This document shows, piece by piece, positions 51,453-60,428 of a DNA stretch of 64,000 nt. Under the pieces are notes generated by a model. That model did not search any database, was not told where the DNA came from, and was given only the letters and a program-made list of their open reading frames with translations. Source of the stretch: Neobacillus driksii. GTDB lineage: Bacteria; Bacillota; Bacilli; Bacillales; Cytobacillaceae. The stretch is taken from contig NZ_JACCBX010000014.1 of assembly GCF_013409995.1 (NCBI RefSeq), positions 1-64,000 on the forward strand, read 5' to 3'. Each line of letters begins with the position of its first letter. Within the stretch, counting starts at the first letter, position 1. A program made the position numbers and the translations under genes.

Positions 51453-52370
51453 ATGGAAAATAACAAAGTAGCTGTAATTGGCAGCCTTAATTATGACATC
51501 GTATTAAAACAGGAAAGATTAGCGGAAATTGGTGAAACGATTACGGTGGATGGGGTTTCATTTTGTGGCGGCGGAAAAGGGGCAAACCAAGCAGTTCAAT
51601 GTGCAAAATTGGGCCTTGAGACATACATGGTAGGTAGAGTAGGTAATGATCATTTTGGGACTATATTAATTGATTCATTGAAGAAATATAATGTGAAAAC
51701 GGATTATATCGGTTTAGCTGATACGCATACTGGGCTTGGAATTGTAAACTCTTTTCCTGATGGGAGACTCCTTTCTACGATCTCAACCGGTGCCAATTAT
51801 TCTCTAACCGTTGAGGATATTGACCGGGCAGAGTCGATTATAAAGAAAAGTCAAATTGTTATTTTACAATTGGAAATTCCAAGGGATGTAGTCGAGTATT
51901 CAATAAAATTAGCAAAGAAGCATAATTGCTATGTGATCGTAAATGCAGCACCAAGTTATAATCTCTCAGAAGATGTCATGGAGTTAATTGATTGTTTGGT
52001 TGTAAATGAGTCCGAAGCAAGTTTCTATGCGGGGCGAGAGATTTGTACCGTTGAGGACGCATTACAATGCTGTGATTCATTATTTAAACAGATTGGAGAA
52101 CTCCTAATTATCACATTAGGTGAAAAAGGCAGTCTCTTATATGAAGGAACCAATACTTTTTGCATTTCACCAGAAAAGGTAAATGTAGTTGAAACCACTG
52201 GGGCTGGAGATTCGTATATAGGTGCAATCACATATGGTTTAATTAATGGTTTAAGTAAAGAGGAAATGGGAAAATTTGCATCGAAAGTTAGCTCAAAAAC
52301 CGTTACGAAAATTGGCGGCCAGGACGCTATGCCTCATTTAGAGGAAGTTTTAGCTAGTTTTGATGTATAG
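51453..52370 (+). CDS. PfkB-family carbohydrate kinase (ribokinase-like)
   Basis: The 305-residue kinase has the ribokinase layout: GSLNYDIVLKQER at the N-terminus, the first PfkB signature CGGGKGANQAVQCAKLG near residue 38 and the second VETTGAGDSYIGA near 245, with catalytic Asp in GAGD. It starts 5 bp after the permease gene, so it is in the same operon. It probably phosphorylates the ketose produced by the isomerase encoded at 46795. Confidence 0.92.
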   Translation: MENNKVAVIGSLNYDIVLKQERLAEIGETITVDGVSFCGGGKGANQAVQCAKLGLETYMVGRVGNDHFGTILIDSLKKYNVKTDYIGLADTHTGLGIVNSFPDGRLLSTISTGANYSLTVEDIDRAESIIKKSQIVILQLEIPRDVVEYSIKLAKKHNCYVIVNAAPSYNLSEDVMELIDCLVVNESEASFYAGREICTVEDALQCCDSLFKQIGELLIITLGEKGSLLYEGTNTFCISPEKVNVVETTGAGDSYIGAITYGLINGLSKEEMGKFASKVSSKTVTKIGGQDAMPHLEEVLASFDV

Positions 52371-52398
52371 ATTGATGTTAGTTAGGTAGGTATTGAAT

Positions 52399-53142
52399 AT
52401 GATTCCTTATGTAAGACGAGAAAAAATAATGGAAGAACTAGAAAAAAAGGATTTAATGTATATTGAAGATTTTGTAAGTATCTTTGAAGATGTATCAGAA
52501 TCAACGATTCGAAGAGATTTAAAAAATCTTGAAGAAGAAAATCAGATTACAGTCCTTAGAGGAGGAGCTGTTAAACGCAAGGTTAATACATTTGAATTGC
52601 CAGTTGGCACAAAAAAATTCCTGAATATGGATGAAAAAGAACGAATTGCCAAATTTGCGGCTTCTTTAGTTAAGGATGAAGAGGTCATTTATATTGACTC
52701 AGGGACAACCTGTGCGGCAATTGTAAAATATATAAAAGCTAGAGATGTTCGTATTGTTACTTCAAACATTTTAGTTTTAAATGAGTTAGATAACCCTAAT
52801 ATTTCAAGCTGCATCATAATTGGTGGAGACGTTAATAAGGATTTAGATTCTATAAGTGGTCCTTTATCCGACAATACTTTAAAAAATCTTTATTTCGATC
52901 GTTCTTTTCTAGGCGCAAATGGATTTGGTAATGAAATGGGGGTTAATACACCTGACATCAGAGAAGCGAGTAAAAAAACAATCGTCAATACCAATTCCAA
53001 GAAGTGCTATGTATTGGCAGATAGCTCTAAGTATAATAAAAGTACCTTATGTAAGGCATTTGAATTAAATCAATGCATTTTAGTAACGGATAAAAAAATT
53101 AATGGGCTGGAAGGAAAAATACAGTATTACATTGCGGATTAG
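52399..53142 (+). CDS. DeoR-family transcriptional regulator
   Basis: The 247-residue regulator has an N-terminal HTH (VSESTIRRDLKNLEE, with RGGAVKR in the wing) and a C-terminal DeoR sensor domain of the phosphosugar-isomerase fold (IYIDSGTTCAAI, GANGFGNEMGVNTPD, YVLADSSKYNK). Members sense a phosphosugar, which fits its position as last gene of the ABC-kinase operon. The ATG at 52399 is 9 nt from AGGTAGG. A TTG two codons upstream is less well placed. Confidence 0.92.
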   Translation: MIPYVRREKIMEELEKKDLMYIEDFVSIFEDVSESTIRRDLKNLEEENQITVLRGGAVKRKVNTFELPVGTKKFLNMDEKERIAKFAASLVKDEEVIYIDSGTTCAAIVKYIKARDVRIVTSNILVLNELDNPNISSCIIIGGDVNKDLDSISGPLSDNTLKNLYFDRSFLGANGFGNEMGVNTPDIREASKKTIVNTNSKKCYVLADSSKYNKSTLCKAFELNQCILVTDKKINGLEGKIQYYIAD

Positions 53143-53169
53143 AAGTCGTTAATCGATCGGACTACTAAG

Positions 53170-53205
53170 AATACCCCCTTATCTCGAGTAGATAAGGGGG
53201 TATTT
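53170..53205 (+). terminator. Terminator of the second ABC operon
   Basis: AATACCCCCTTATCT pairs with AGATAAGGGGGTATT around a 5-6-nt loop. The T-run is short (TTTG) but the stem is long and perfect. Confidence 0.82.
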
Positions 53206-53557
53206 GTGATTCTAAGATAAACTTATGAAACTTGAAAAATGCTCAAAATATGGTTTTTTTCCATAATCGAGTTAAAAATTCAGTCAAATAGGACTAACCA
53301 GAACTTGGTACAAGTCCCGGTTGGCAAGGTGAGTGAAAAACTTGGAATATTGTAGTTTCATTTTATGTAAATGTGGGTAATTAAGAATTAATAAGGAACT
53401 TCTTTATCACTTGCATCTTAAATTCTAGTATTTAAAAAGTAGTCGTTTTGGAGTGGGTTGATTTCCTAAGATTGTAACCAATGAACTATTTGTTAGAAAA
53501 TATGGAACATTTCCAATTCTAAAACGTTTTAATAAGTATAATAAGAATAGGAAAACT
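53206..53557. other. Non-coding stretch
   Basis: This is AT-rich sequence between the terminator and the lipoprotein gene. Near its end TAAAACGTTTTAATAAG (a cre-like or palindromic core) is followed by TATAATAAGAATAGG, giving a possible -10 element for the next gene. No other structure is recognised. Confidence 0.4.
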
Positions 53558-53575
53558 TTGGGAGGTAATGAAAAA

Positions 53576-54274
53576 ATGAAGCAGGGTTTAATTTTGATAC
53601 CTTTTTTGATGTTAATGACTGCATGTTCTTCTGAGGATGTTACCCAGAGGAAGGTATATACTACCAGTGAATTATCTCCGCAAACGATCACCTTGGAACA
53701 AACCGAAACGATAACGGAAGACGAAATGGTTGCGAGCAATCAAGCTAATCAACTGGTAAATATCGAAAATAATGATAGCGTTGACACACAGAGTTCCCTT
53801 ATCATTCCTTCTCAGACAGGAGAGGAAAATAAAAATGAAATTACTACCCTAGCACAGGAAACGACAGACCTCTTAGTAGATAAAGTGGAAGAAATACCTG
53901 CCGAGGATTCTATTATAATCGGAGATTCGGAATATATTAATTTGATGCATGAAGCAAAATTTCAGGATTGGATAAATGTTGCTGTGAAATACGGTGCTGC
54001 TCTTTATGCCATCCCGTATTCTGATGTTTTTGCGATTGTGAAAGATGGAGAGGTGCTCGTCGGTATGAGTACGGGGGTTGCGAGTGCTGCGCCCAACCAT
54101 ACAGATATCCTATGTGATTTGATGGCAGATAAAGGAGAGTCATCAGAAGAAATTATCGAAGGAGTCAACCAAGTGGCAGAAACGGGAGAGAGCGTTCAAT
54201 TGGTAGGTCCACAGGAATTTGATGATGATTTTTCCATTGAAAAGCAGGATGAGTGGATTGTTGTTTCGTGGTAA
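53576..54274 (+). CDS. Lipoprotein of unknown function
   Basis: This 232-residue protein has a lipoprotein signal with lipobox MTAC (Cys near residue 17), a Thr/Glu/Asn-rich linker to about residue 110 and a compact C-terminal part containing FQDWINVAVKYGAALYAIPY and VLVGMSTGVASAAPNHTD. No family is recognised. The ATG at 53576 follows GGGAGGT by 9 nt. The protein is acidic and probably anchored outside the membrane. Confidence 0.75.
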   Translation: MKQGLILIPFLMLMTACSSEDVTQRKVYTTSELSPQTITLEQTETITEDEMVASNQANQLVNIENNDSVDTQSSLIIPSQTGEENKNEITTLAQETTDLLVDKVEEIPAEDSIIIGDSEYINLMHEAKFQDWINVAVKYGAALYAIPYSDVFAIVKDGEVLVGMSTGVASAAPNHTDILCDLMADKGESSEEIIEGVNQVAETGESVQLVGPQEFDDDFSIEKQDEWIVVSW

Positions 54275-54275
54275 T

Positions 54276-54333
54276 CATGGGAACGGTTCTTGTGGCCTAT
54301 ACTATCATATTAAAACCACAAGAACCGTCCCTA
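54276..54333. repeat. GGGGACGGTTCT repeat, inverted pair (copy 10)
   Basis: ATGGGAACGGTTCTTGTGG and CCACAAGAACCGTCCC face each other across about 22 bp with 15 of 16 bases pairing. It sits between convergent genes and probably acts as a bidirectional terminator. Confidence 0.75.
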
Positions 54334-54340
54334 TTCAGTT

Positions 54341-55057
54341 TTATGGATTCGTTGACCATAACCCGGCTGTTTTTAGGACAACTCTTGGATGAAGCTTTAA
54401 ACCTGATACGATCAGGTCTGCTAGATCTTCCGGCTGCATTACATTTTCGGGATTTCCAGTAATTAGATTGGTATCAAAGGCTAAGTCCGTTGCGACTGTG
54501 CTTGGTGTTAATGCTGTTACACGGATATTATGCTTTCTTACTTCTAGCATAAGCGATTCTGTCAGCCCGAGGACAGCGAATTTAGAGGCACTATAGGCAC
54601 TTGTAGCGGGGGCTCCTTTTTGTCCTGCAGAAGAAGATATGTTGACGATATCTCCGGATTTCCGTTCGATCATTCCAGGCAAGACCGCTCTTGTAACATT
54701 GTAGACACCCATCACGTTTACGCGGATAATGTTCTCCCACTCTTCAGGGGTTAAATCTAAAAAGCCGCCAAATTTAGCAGTACCTGCGTTGTTGATTAAA
54801 ATATCAATAGACGTTAGATCTGATTGTATATGCTCTACCGCTTGTTGAACGGAGGTTATATCTGCAACATCCGCTGCAGCAGCAGAAACGTTGACATCAT
54901 AAGAAGCTAACTCAGCTGCTACTTTTTCCAGATTAGACATGTTTAAGCCGATTAATCCAAGATTCACACCTTCTTTGGCTAAGGCAATGGCTGTTGCTCG
55001 GCCAATTCCTCTTCCTGCTCCTGTTATAATTGCATTTTTTCCTTTTAAAGAGATCAT
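54341..55057 (-). CDS. Short-chain dehydrogenase/reductase (FabG-like)
   Basis: This 238-residue classical SDR has GAGRGIGRATAIAL at residues 12-25, NNAG near 88, catalytic Ser in VNISSSAGQKG and YSASK near 152. It resembles 3-ketoacyl-ACP reductase-type proteins such as YvrD/FabG homologues. It stands alone without fatty-acid genes, so the substrate is open. TAGGAG is spaced 8 nt from the ATG. Confidence 0.9.
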   Translation of the reverse strand: MISLKGKNAIITGAGRGIGRATAIALAKEGVNLGLIGLNMSNLEKVAAELASYDVNVSAAAADVADITSVQQAVEHIQSDLTSIDILINNAGTAKFGGFLDLTPEEWENIIRVNVMGVYNVTRAVLPGMIERKSGDIVNISSSAGQKGAPATSAYSASKFAVLGLTESLMLEVRKHNIRVTALTPSTVATDLAFDTNLITGNPENVMQPEDLADLIVSGLKLHPRVVLKTAGLWSTNP

Positions 55058-55242
55058 ATGTACACTCCTATTTTTATATTGATAAAGTCATTCAATCTAA
55101 CACATGTATTCTCTCCAAATTAGTTAAAAATCATTTAACGATTAAGAGATGATGAATAGAAATCCTAGAAATAGCACATAAATTAACAGGTATGATAATC
55201 TATGAGGGTAAATACATATCGATAGTAAAAGGAGAATGTAGC

Positions 55243-56067
55243 ATGAATTTTGTAACGTTAAATAACGGTTTAAAAATGCCGCAGCTGGGCTTTGGTGTTT
55301 GGCAAGTTCCAGACGACCAAGCGACTGAGGCAGTTGAAATTGCACTAAAAGTTGGATATACATCGATAGATACGGCAATGATCTATAAAAACGAAAAGGG
55401 CGTGGGAAGGGCGATTGCTGAATCTTCCGTTCCTCGTGAAGAGTTATTTATTACAACCAAGGTTTGGAATTCTGACCAAGGCTATGAAAAAACCTTACGT
55501 GCATTTGATGAAAGCCTGGATAGATTAGGACTTGATTATATTGATTTATATTTGATTCATTGGCCAACACCTAACTTTGACCAGTATGTTGATACTTATA
55601 AGGCTTTAGAAAAGCTTTATCATGATGGCCGAGTGAAGGCAATCGGGGTTTGTAACTTTGAAATTGAGCACTTAGAGCGCATTTTAAAAGAATGTGAAGT
55701 CGTGCCGGTATTGAATCAAGTTGAGTGTCACCCATACCTTGCTCAAAATGAGTTAAAAGAGTTTTGCGCAAAACACAATATCTTTGTAGAAGCTTGGAGC
55801 CCTCTTGAACAGGGCGGTGAGGTGCTGCAGGACGAAGTGGTTCAAAAGATTGCTGCTTCACACAGTAAATCTCCAGCTCAAGTGGTGCTGCGCTGGCATT
55901 TACAAAACAACACCATCGTCATTCCAAAATCAGTGACACCATCAAGAATCGAAGAAAACTTTAATGTATTTGATTTCGAACTTAGCACAGATGAAATGAA
56001 CGAAATTAATAAACTTAACCGAAATCGACGCAAAGGTCCTAATCCAAACGATATGCATGTACGGTAA
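55243..56067 (+). CDS. Aldo/keto reductase, AKR5-type
   Basis: This 274-residue enzyme is the third paralogue in the window. Tetrad residues lie in DTAMIYKNEK, TTKVWN and LIHWP, and the cofactor loop is IPKSVTPSRI. The ATG at 55243 (MNFVTLNNG) has AAAGGAG 7 nt upstream and is preferred to an ATG 17 codons earlier. It is divergent from the SDR gene, and both may handle reactive carbonyls. Confidence 0.92.
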   Translation: MNFVTLNNGLKMPQLGFGVWQVPDDQATEAVEIALKVGYTSIDTAMIYKNEKGVGRAIAESSVPREELFITTKVWNSDQGYEKTLRAFDESLDRLGLDYIDLYLIHWPTPNFDQYVDTYKALEKLYHDGRVKAIGVCNFEIEHLERILKECEVVPVLNQVECHPYLAQNELKEFCAKHNIFVEAWSPLEQGGEVLQDEVVQKIAASHSKSPAQVVLRWHLQNNTIVIPKSVTPSRIEENFNVFDFELSTDEMNEINKLNRNRRKGPNPNDMHVR

Positions 56068-56080
56068 CGGACAATGCAAC

Positions 56081-56101
56081 AATGGGGACGGTTCTCTTGG
56101 C
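56081..56101. repeat. GGGGACGGTTCT repeat, copy 11
   Basis: AATGGGGACGGTTCTCTTGG is a single unpaired copy 14 bp after the aldo/keto reductase stop codon. Confidence 0.7.
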
Positions 56102-56141
56102 TTAATTTTGAATTTTTATAAGTCATTTGCTTTTTACTAGG

Positions 56142-56170
56142 GGCATTGCCGGAATACGCAATGCCTTTTT
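56142..56170 (+). terminator. Terminator after the third aldo/keto reductase
   Basis: GGCATTGC pairs perfectly with GCAATGCC around CGGAATAC and is followed by TTTTT. Confidence 0.82.
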
Positions 56171-56283
56171 GTGCTGTGGTGAAGGTTCATCTGGTGCACG
56201 CTTTATTCTGATTTTTATAAACATGTATTTACTATAGGAGTATTCCGGAAGCAATTGTAATGCCTAATAGGTATAAGCACACC

Positions 56284-56323
56284 ATATTTAGCTGTTTGCA
56301 TAAATTAATTTGTAGCTAAATAT
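56284..56323. promoter_or_regulatory. Inverted repeat upstream of the cupin gene
   Basis: ATATTTAGCT and AGCTAAATAT are perfect 10-bp arms separated by 20 bp, 24 bp upstream of the cupin start. They may be an operator or a 5' leader hairpin. Confidence 0.45.
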
Positions 56324-56346
56324 ATAGATGAAGGTAGGAAATTATT

Positions 56347-56997
56347 ATGGTTACGAACTTGGATTATTCCTCATCCTCAGCACAATTCACCTTTGATGTA
56401 AACACGAGTCCAGTAATGAAAAAGGATAATCAAAACTACATTAATGTTCTTGGGATAAACCAACTAAATACACTCGAAAATGTGTCATTACTTGATATTT
56501 TTCTAAGTACCAATAACGTGATAGAACCACATTATCACCAGAATGCTGCAGAACTCGTTTACTGCATTTCTGGCGCTGCTGTTGTGTCTATCTTGAATCC
56601 ATATACCAAGCAAATTCAAAACTATCCGATTACACCTGGTCAAGTAGCAAACGTTCCACATGGTTGGTGGCATTATGAAGTGGCGACAGTTGATCACACA
56701 CACCTTTTAGCTATCTTTAATGCACCAACTCCGGAAGTTATTCTTGGATCAGACATCTTAAAGCTGACACCTTCACATATCATGGCCCACACCTATTGCC
56801 TTGATGAAAATCAGTGGAAAGAAGTTATTAAACCCGTTCAACCTTCCACCTTTATTGGTCCACCTAAATCTTGCGAAAGAAGCAATGGAAGGGTAGAGGA
56901 ATATTATTTAAACCACTACCATAACACAGGGTATTCTGCTCCAACGCATTATCAACCCTTTTATCAAAATTCCTCTTGGGGAACATATTATTATTAA
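56347..56997 (+). CDS. Cupin-domain protein
   Basis: The 216-residue single-domain cupin has metal ligands in EPHYHQNAAELVYCISG (His, His, Glu near residues 58-65) and PHGWWHYE (His near 101), and resembles one half of oxalate-decarboxylase-type bicupins. The last 35 residues are Tyr/Asn/His-rich (YYLNHYHNTGYSAPTHYQP), a composition typical of Bacillus spore coat proteins, so a coat location is possible (inference). AGGTAGG upstream supports the ATG. Confidence 0.85.
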   Translation: MVTNLDYSSSSAQFTFDVNTSPVMKKDNQNYINVLGINQLNTLENVSLLDIFLSTNNVIEPHYHQNAAELVYCISGAAVVSILNPYTKQIQNYPITPGQVANVPHGWWHYEVATVDHTHLLAIFNAPTPEVILGSDILKLTPSHIMAHTYCLDENQWKEVIKPVQPSTFIGPPKSCERSNGRVEEYYLNHYHNTGYSAPTHYQPFYQNSSWGTYYY

Positions 56998-57080
56998 GGG
57001 AAAATAAAGGCTGTTCTGGTCTTAAAAACTAGTAAATTTGAGTTTGCGGGAGTCCGCGCAACTTAGTCAAAGAACATAGA

Positions 57081-57109
57081 AACGACTAATCCTTCTTAGA
57101 TTAGTCGTT
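57081..57109. terminator. Hairpin between convergent genes
   Basis: AACGACTAATC pairs perfectly with GATTAGTCGTT. The T-run is short on both strands. It lies just past the HAD gene's stop codon. Confidence 0.6.
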
Positions 57110-57116
57110 CATTGAT

Positions 57117-57857
57117 TCACATTGCTTCATTGTAAAAGGCGTATTCTCTAAAAAAAACCGGTAAGTCAAGAAGTGATGTTAATTCAGCAAATGTACCCTT
57201 TTGCTCGATTTCTAAATCCACAATATTATAGCTCCATTCCATTTCTGATGGAATATGAATCGCATTTAGACCTAATTCTATTGCGGGCATTATATCTGTT
57301 TTGAGTGAATTGCCAATCATCCAAATCGAGTTCTTGTTAGCAGGGATCTTATTGATTACCTTTTGTAAGGCTTTACTATTTTTATGCTGAGAAATATACA
57401 CTCTTTCTTGAAAATAGGGTTCTAGTGCTAATTGTCTAATTTTTCGAGTTTGATTTTTTACATCCCCGCCAGTGAATAAATAGAGTTGATGACCGTCCTG
57501 TTGTAATTGATTCAGAACATCATACATATAAGGAAGAGGCTCCACTTCTGTTTCAAAAACTCTCCGGCCAATCGTTCGAACTTGTTCTACTTCATTTGCC
57601 TTTATGCCCTTACGATATTTCTGACAAAAATAAAAATAGGTTGCAATAAGTGTTTCTGGAAATTTTTCTGAAAGTAAGCCGTGTATCTCAACGCTTTTTA
57701 AATCGATTTCTAATTGCTTTTGCTTGATCTCTTCATCGGATGGTGTTTTAATCCATTCTTTTATTTTCTTAACAAATTCGTTTTTAGCCTGCTCAAAGTA
57801 TTTATTACAGTGGATTAAAGTATCATCCAGGTCCAATATTAAGGTTTGTTGATTCAT
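57117..57857 (-). CDS. HAD-superfamily hydrolase
   Basis: This 246-residue HAD protein has motif I DLDDTLIHC, motif II LFTGGD and the motif III region IWMIGNSLKTDIMPA. The cap is helical (C1 type). It is related to phosphoglycolate-phosphatase-like or pyrimidine nucleotidase-like enzymes, with substrate unknown. The ATG at 57857 follows AAGGGGG by 8 nt, and the upstream TTG at 57863 is less well spaced. Confidence 0.87.
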   Translation of the reverse strand: MNQQTLILDLDDTLIHCNKYFEQAKNEFVKKIKEWIKTPSDEEIKQKQLEIDLKSVEIHGLLSEKFPETLIATYFYFCQKYRKGIKANEVEQVRTIGRRVFETEVEPLPYMYDVLNQLQQDGHQLYLFTGGDVKNQTRKIRQLALEPYFQERVYISQHKNSKALQKVINKIPANKNSIWMIGNSLKTDIMPAIELGLNAIHIPSEMEWSYNIVDLEIEQKGTFAELTSLLDLPVFFREYAFYNEAM

Positions 57858-58065
57858 AACCAATTCCCCCTTAAATAGTGGTGTAAACTAATTATATGGG
57901 TAAACATTATGGCAATGATAAAAACAGCATTTCCCACTTTAAAAATAGTTATTATGTATGAACGAAACGGTATTACAACGTTTTTTTGGATTAATTCATT
58001 TCGGGTATTATATCCTAGTAGCTACGACAATTATGCTTGAGGAACAATAACATTTACAGAGATGA

Positions 58066-58093
58066 AGCCCCTTCAAAGATTGAGAAGGGGCAG
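58066..58093. terminator. Hairpin downstream of the DUF3243 gene
   Basis: GCCCCTTC pairs perfectly with GAAGGGGC around a 9-nt loop. It lies 50 bp past the DUF3243 stop codon. No T-run follows on the minus strand. Confidence 0.5.
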
Positions 58094-58143
58094 TTTATTT
58101 TAGTAATCCAATCCTAATTTCTTTTTTAGTCATACAGTAAATT

Positions 58144-58440
58144 CTAAGATTGTTGAACTAAACGGACAAGCATATGGGCCAGTTTATGCTGTTCTTCCTC
58201 AGTGCCCACGTTCCATAGTTCCTGCAGTAATCGCTCTTCAGAATTCTTAGGTGGCTCCTTATGAGCGAGGTAATCGGCTACTTTCTGAGCCGAGTTGGCT
58301 AACTGCTCTTCATCCATACCTAATTTTTTTCCTAAATTAACTTTTCCCCTAAGATATTCCCTAAAATCATCAAAACTTGTTAACGCGTCACCATTTTTGT
58401 AAACCTGGTTTTCTATTCGATTCTCATCTAACTGTTCCAT
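58144..58440 (-). CDS. DUF3243 family protein (YmfJ-like)
   Basis: This 98-residue helical protein matches the DUF3243 pattern of B. subtilis YmfJ: FDDFREYLRGKVN, KKLGMDEEQLANSAQKVADYLA in parts, and the conserved PKNSEERLLQELWNV near residue 70. The function is unknown. The ATG at 58440 follows AAAGGAG by 8 nt. Confidence 0.85.
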   Translation of the reverse strand: MEQLDENRIENQVYKNGDALTSFDDFREYLRGKVNLGKKLGMDEEQLANSAQKVADYLAHKEPPKNSEERLLQELWNVGTEEEQHKLAHMLVRLVQQS

Positions 58441-58626
58441 ACCTATCACTCCTTTAGTTGTCGATCATTGTTTCATGTGCTGGTTCTGTATATTCCCTGT
58501 GCCTATCTAAATCAAACCTTATTATGTTGAAAGTAAAGAGTCGCAATCGAAAAAGACCAACCCCGAAGAATTGGTATCTTATCTTTTCTTTTTTATTCAG
58601 TAATGACTTTTTCCTAAAAAATGTTA

Positions 58627-59541
58627 TTAGTAAAGTCTAGTAAATTTGTATTTTCTCAAAGAAATAAATAGGAAAATCCCAAGAGAAACAGTGGTCCAGA
58701 TCAGTGAGATTGCCGGATCCATATTTTTGACCACAAATAAGGATGGGATGTCACCAAAGGCAGATTCATCCATCGTGATGAACCACCCCAACAACATATT
58801 ATTTGCTGCGTGGGCTCCAATTGACAATTCGGCACTGTTCGTTTTTACCGTGATATAAGACCAAATGAACCCAGTTAACAAATAATTTGCTCCCATCAAA
58901 ATGGGAGAATACCCCATCTCAGGATTGGTGAAATGAAGTGCGCCAAAAATGGTGCCTGCTATAAGCGATAATAGAAAAGGAATACGAATCCATTTTCCGA
59001 AGAATTGTAGGAGATATCCTCTAAAAAATAATTCCTCACAGGTTGTTTGAATGGGAGTTAATACCAGTACGAGAACGAATAAAAACAAAAAATCAGCAAC
59101 AGTGACATCGTTCAATACGTAATCCCCAGGGTTTAAAAGGGAATCAATGATCGAAGTCAGACCCAGAATGACAAAGAAGGTACTAAAACCAAAGCCTAAT
59201 CGCTTCCAATCTATTTTTCTATTAGGCGTAATGAGCGATGTAAATTTGCGTTTATGAATGAAACGAATCGTGACCAAAAGGCCCAAAAGCCAAAATATAA
59301 ATTGTGAATTTAACAAGACAAAATAAAGCAACGGGTTAATTCCCACATAATCCTCTTTTTCAAAATCAAAATAGGTATTGGGGTTATCGTCCGTATTAAC
59401 AATCCATTCACTAATGATGAGATAAGGCAGCGACCCAACAAAGATAAACAGTAGAATAACAATAAAGGAAGATAAATACCGCTTCCAGCTATTCTTGCCT
59501 TCTTTAACTTTAATAAAATCCAATTTTAGGAACACCAACAT
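58627..59541 (-). CDS. CPBP-family intramembrane metalloprotease
   Basis: The 304-residue protein has about eight helices and the CAAX protease/bacteriocin-processing motifs: EExxxR in CEELFFRGYLL near residue 165, FxxxH in FGALHFTN near 205, and a third metal motif in GAHAANNMLL near 250. In bacteria such proteins process membrane peptides or give bacteriocin immunity. No strong ribosome binding site precedes the ATG at 59541, so the exact start is uncertain. The acetyltransferase gene lies 33 bp upstream. Confidence 0.87.
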   Translation of the reverse strand: MLVFLKLDFIKVKEGKNSWKRYLSSFIVILLFIFVGSLPYLIISEWIVNTDDNPNTYFDFEKEDYVGINPLLYFVLLNSQFIFWLLGLLVTIRFIHKRKFTSLITPNRKIDWKRLGFGFSTFFVILGLTSIIDSLLNPGDYVLNDVTVADFLFLFVLVLVLTPIQTTCEELFFRGYLLQFFGKWIRIPFLLSLIAGTIFGALHFTNPEMGYSPILMGANYLLTGFIWSYITVKTNSAELSIGAHAANNMLLGWFITMDESAFGDIPSLFVVKNMDPAISLIWTTVSLGIFLFISLRKYKFTRLY

Positions 59542-59574
59542 TCTAATAGTTTTTTGAAAAATACACGTTGACTT

Positions 59575-60033
59575 TTATCGCTTAATGGAGAAGATTAATT
59601 CATCTTCAACAGCTTTTATTACTTTGCCGGTATCTTTAAAACCTACTGATAGGTATAGTTGTTTTGCAATTTCATTTTCGGGCACAAAGGTTATAAATAT
59701 TTCTTCAGATTTAAATTGGTTTACCATTTCTTTTATGACTAGTAGTAATGCTTTTTTACCAAACCCATTTCCTTGAAACTTGTAATCAATCATTATTCTA
59801 CAAATCTCATAGCCAGCGAGTTCGTCTGAATAGCCATACATAGTAAAGCCTATGGGCATATCATTTTGATAAATGGCTTTCACTGTCCAATTCTCTTCTA
59901 TACTGGCTTGTGCTAAGGATAAACAGTTTGAGGCAATTGTTTTTTCAAATACTTTGTTTTTTTGGTCTTCTGCACTACAAAGTCTTATAATGTCGAACCA
60001 GTTTTGTTTCGTCACGTCTTTTAATGTAATCAT
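59575..60033 (-). CDS. GNAT-family N-acetyltransferase
   Basis: This 152-residue GNAT protein has the acetyl-CoA loop QGNGFGKKAL near residue 92 and the C-terminal QLYLSVGFKDTG. The N-terminal lead ITLKDVTKQNWFDII resembles spermidine/spermine acetyltransferases of the BltD/PaiA kind. GAGGG precedes the ATG. It may be co-transcribed with the CPBP protease gene. Confidence 0.88.
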   Translation of the reverse strand: MITLKDVTKQNWFDIIRLCSAEDQKNKVFEKTIASNCLSLAQASIEENWTVKAIYQNDMPIGFTMYGYSDELAGYEICRIMIDYKFQGNGFGKKALLLVIKEMVNQFKSEEIFITFVPENEIAKQLYLSVGFKDTGKVIKAVEDELIFSIKR

Positions 60034-60428
60034 GTCATTTCCCTCTAATCAAATTTTAATCTCGATTAATAAATTCTCTGTTTGGCGAATATAACCTTTT
60101 TTAGGGTGGTAAAAATTCAATTTTATGTGGTGACCATCCAAATGTTATCAGTGAAAAATCGTATATCCCTAAAAATACTATTGGCCCCTCTCAAAACGAA
60201 TAATGAAGATAAAGCAGTAACGCTCTGATGAATGAGAGTATACATAAAATAACTTTATTTCATTGTTTTGGAGTGATATAGTCTTAAGTGAATTCGCCAA
60301 ATATGGGGTCAAGGTACCAAAGTCTCTAACGAATATAAAGCGAAGAGTAATGGATGTTTTGCGGAAAAGTAAAGTAGAACTCTTAATGGAGACTTGTGAG
60401 TCTATTTTAATTTATGAGGAGGTTTAAC
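60034..60428. other. Non-coding stretch
   Basis: This is the leader region of the aminopeptidase gene. A 54-codon TTG frame ending at 60426, within the ribosome binding site, has a passable sequence but no start signal. A small AGACTTGTGAGTCT hairpin lies at 60389-60402. Nothing else is recognised. Confidence 0.35.

Noticed and set aside
60265..60426. 54-codon TTG frame ending at the ribosome binding site of the aminopeptidase gene
   Set aside because: The reading is plausible but there is no ribosome binding site, and the product has no recognised similarity. Kept only as a note.
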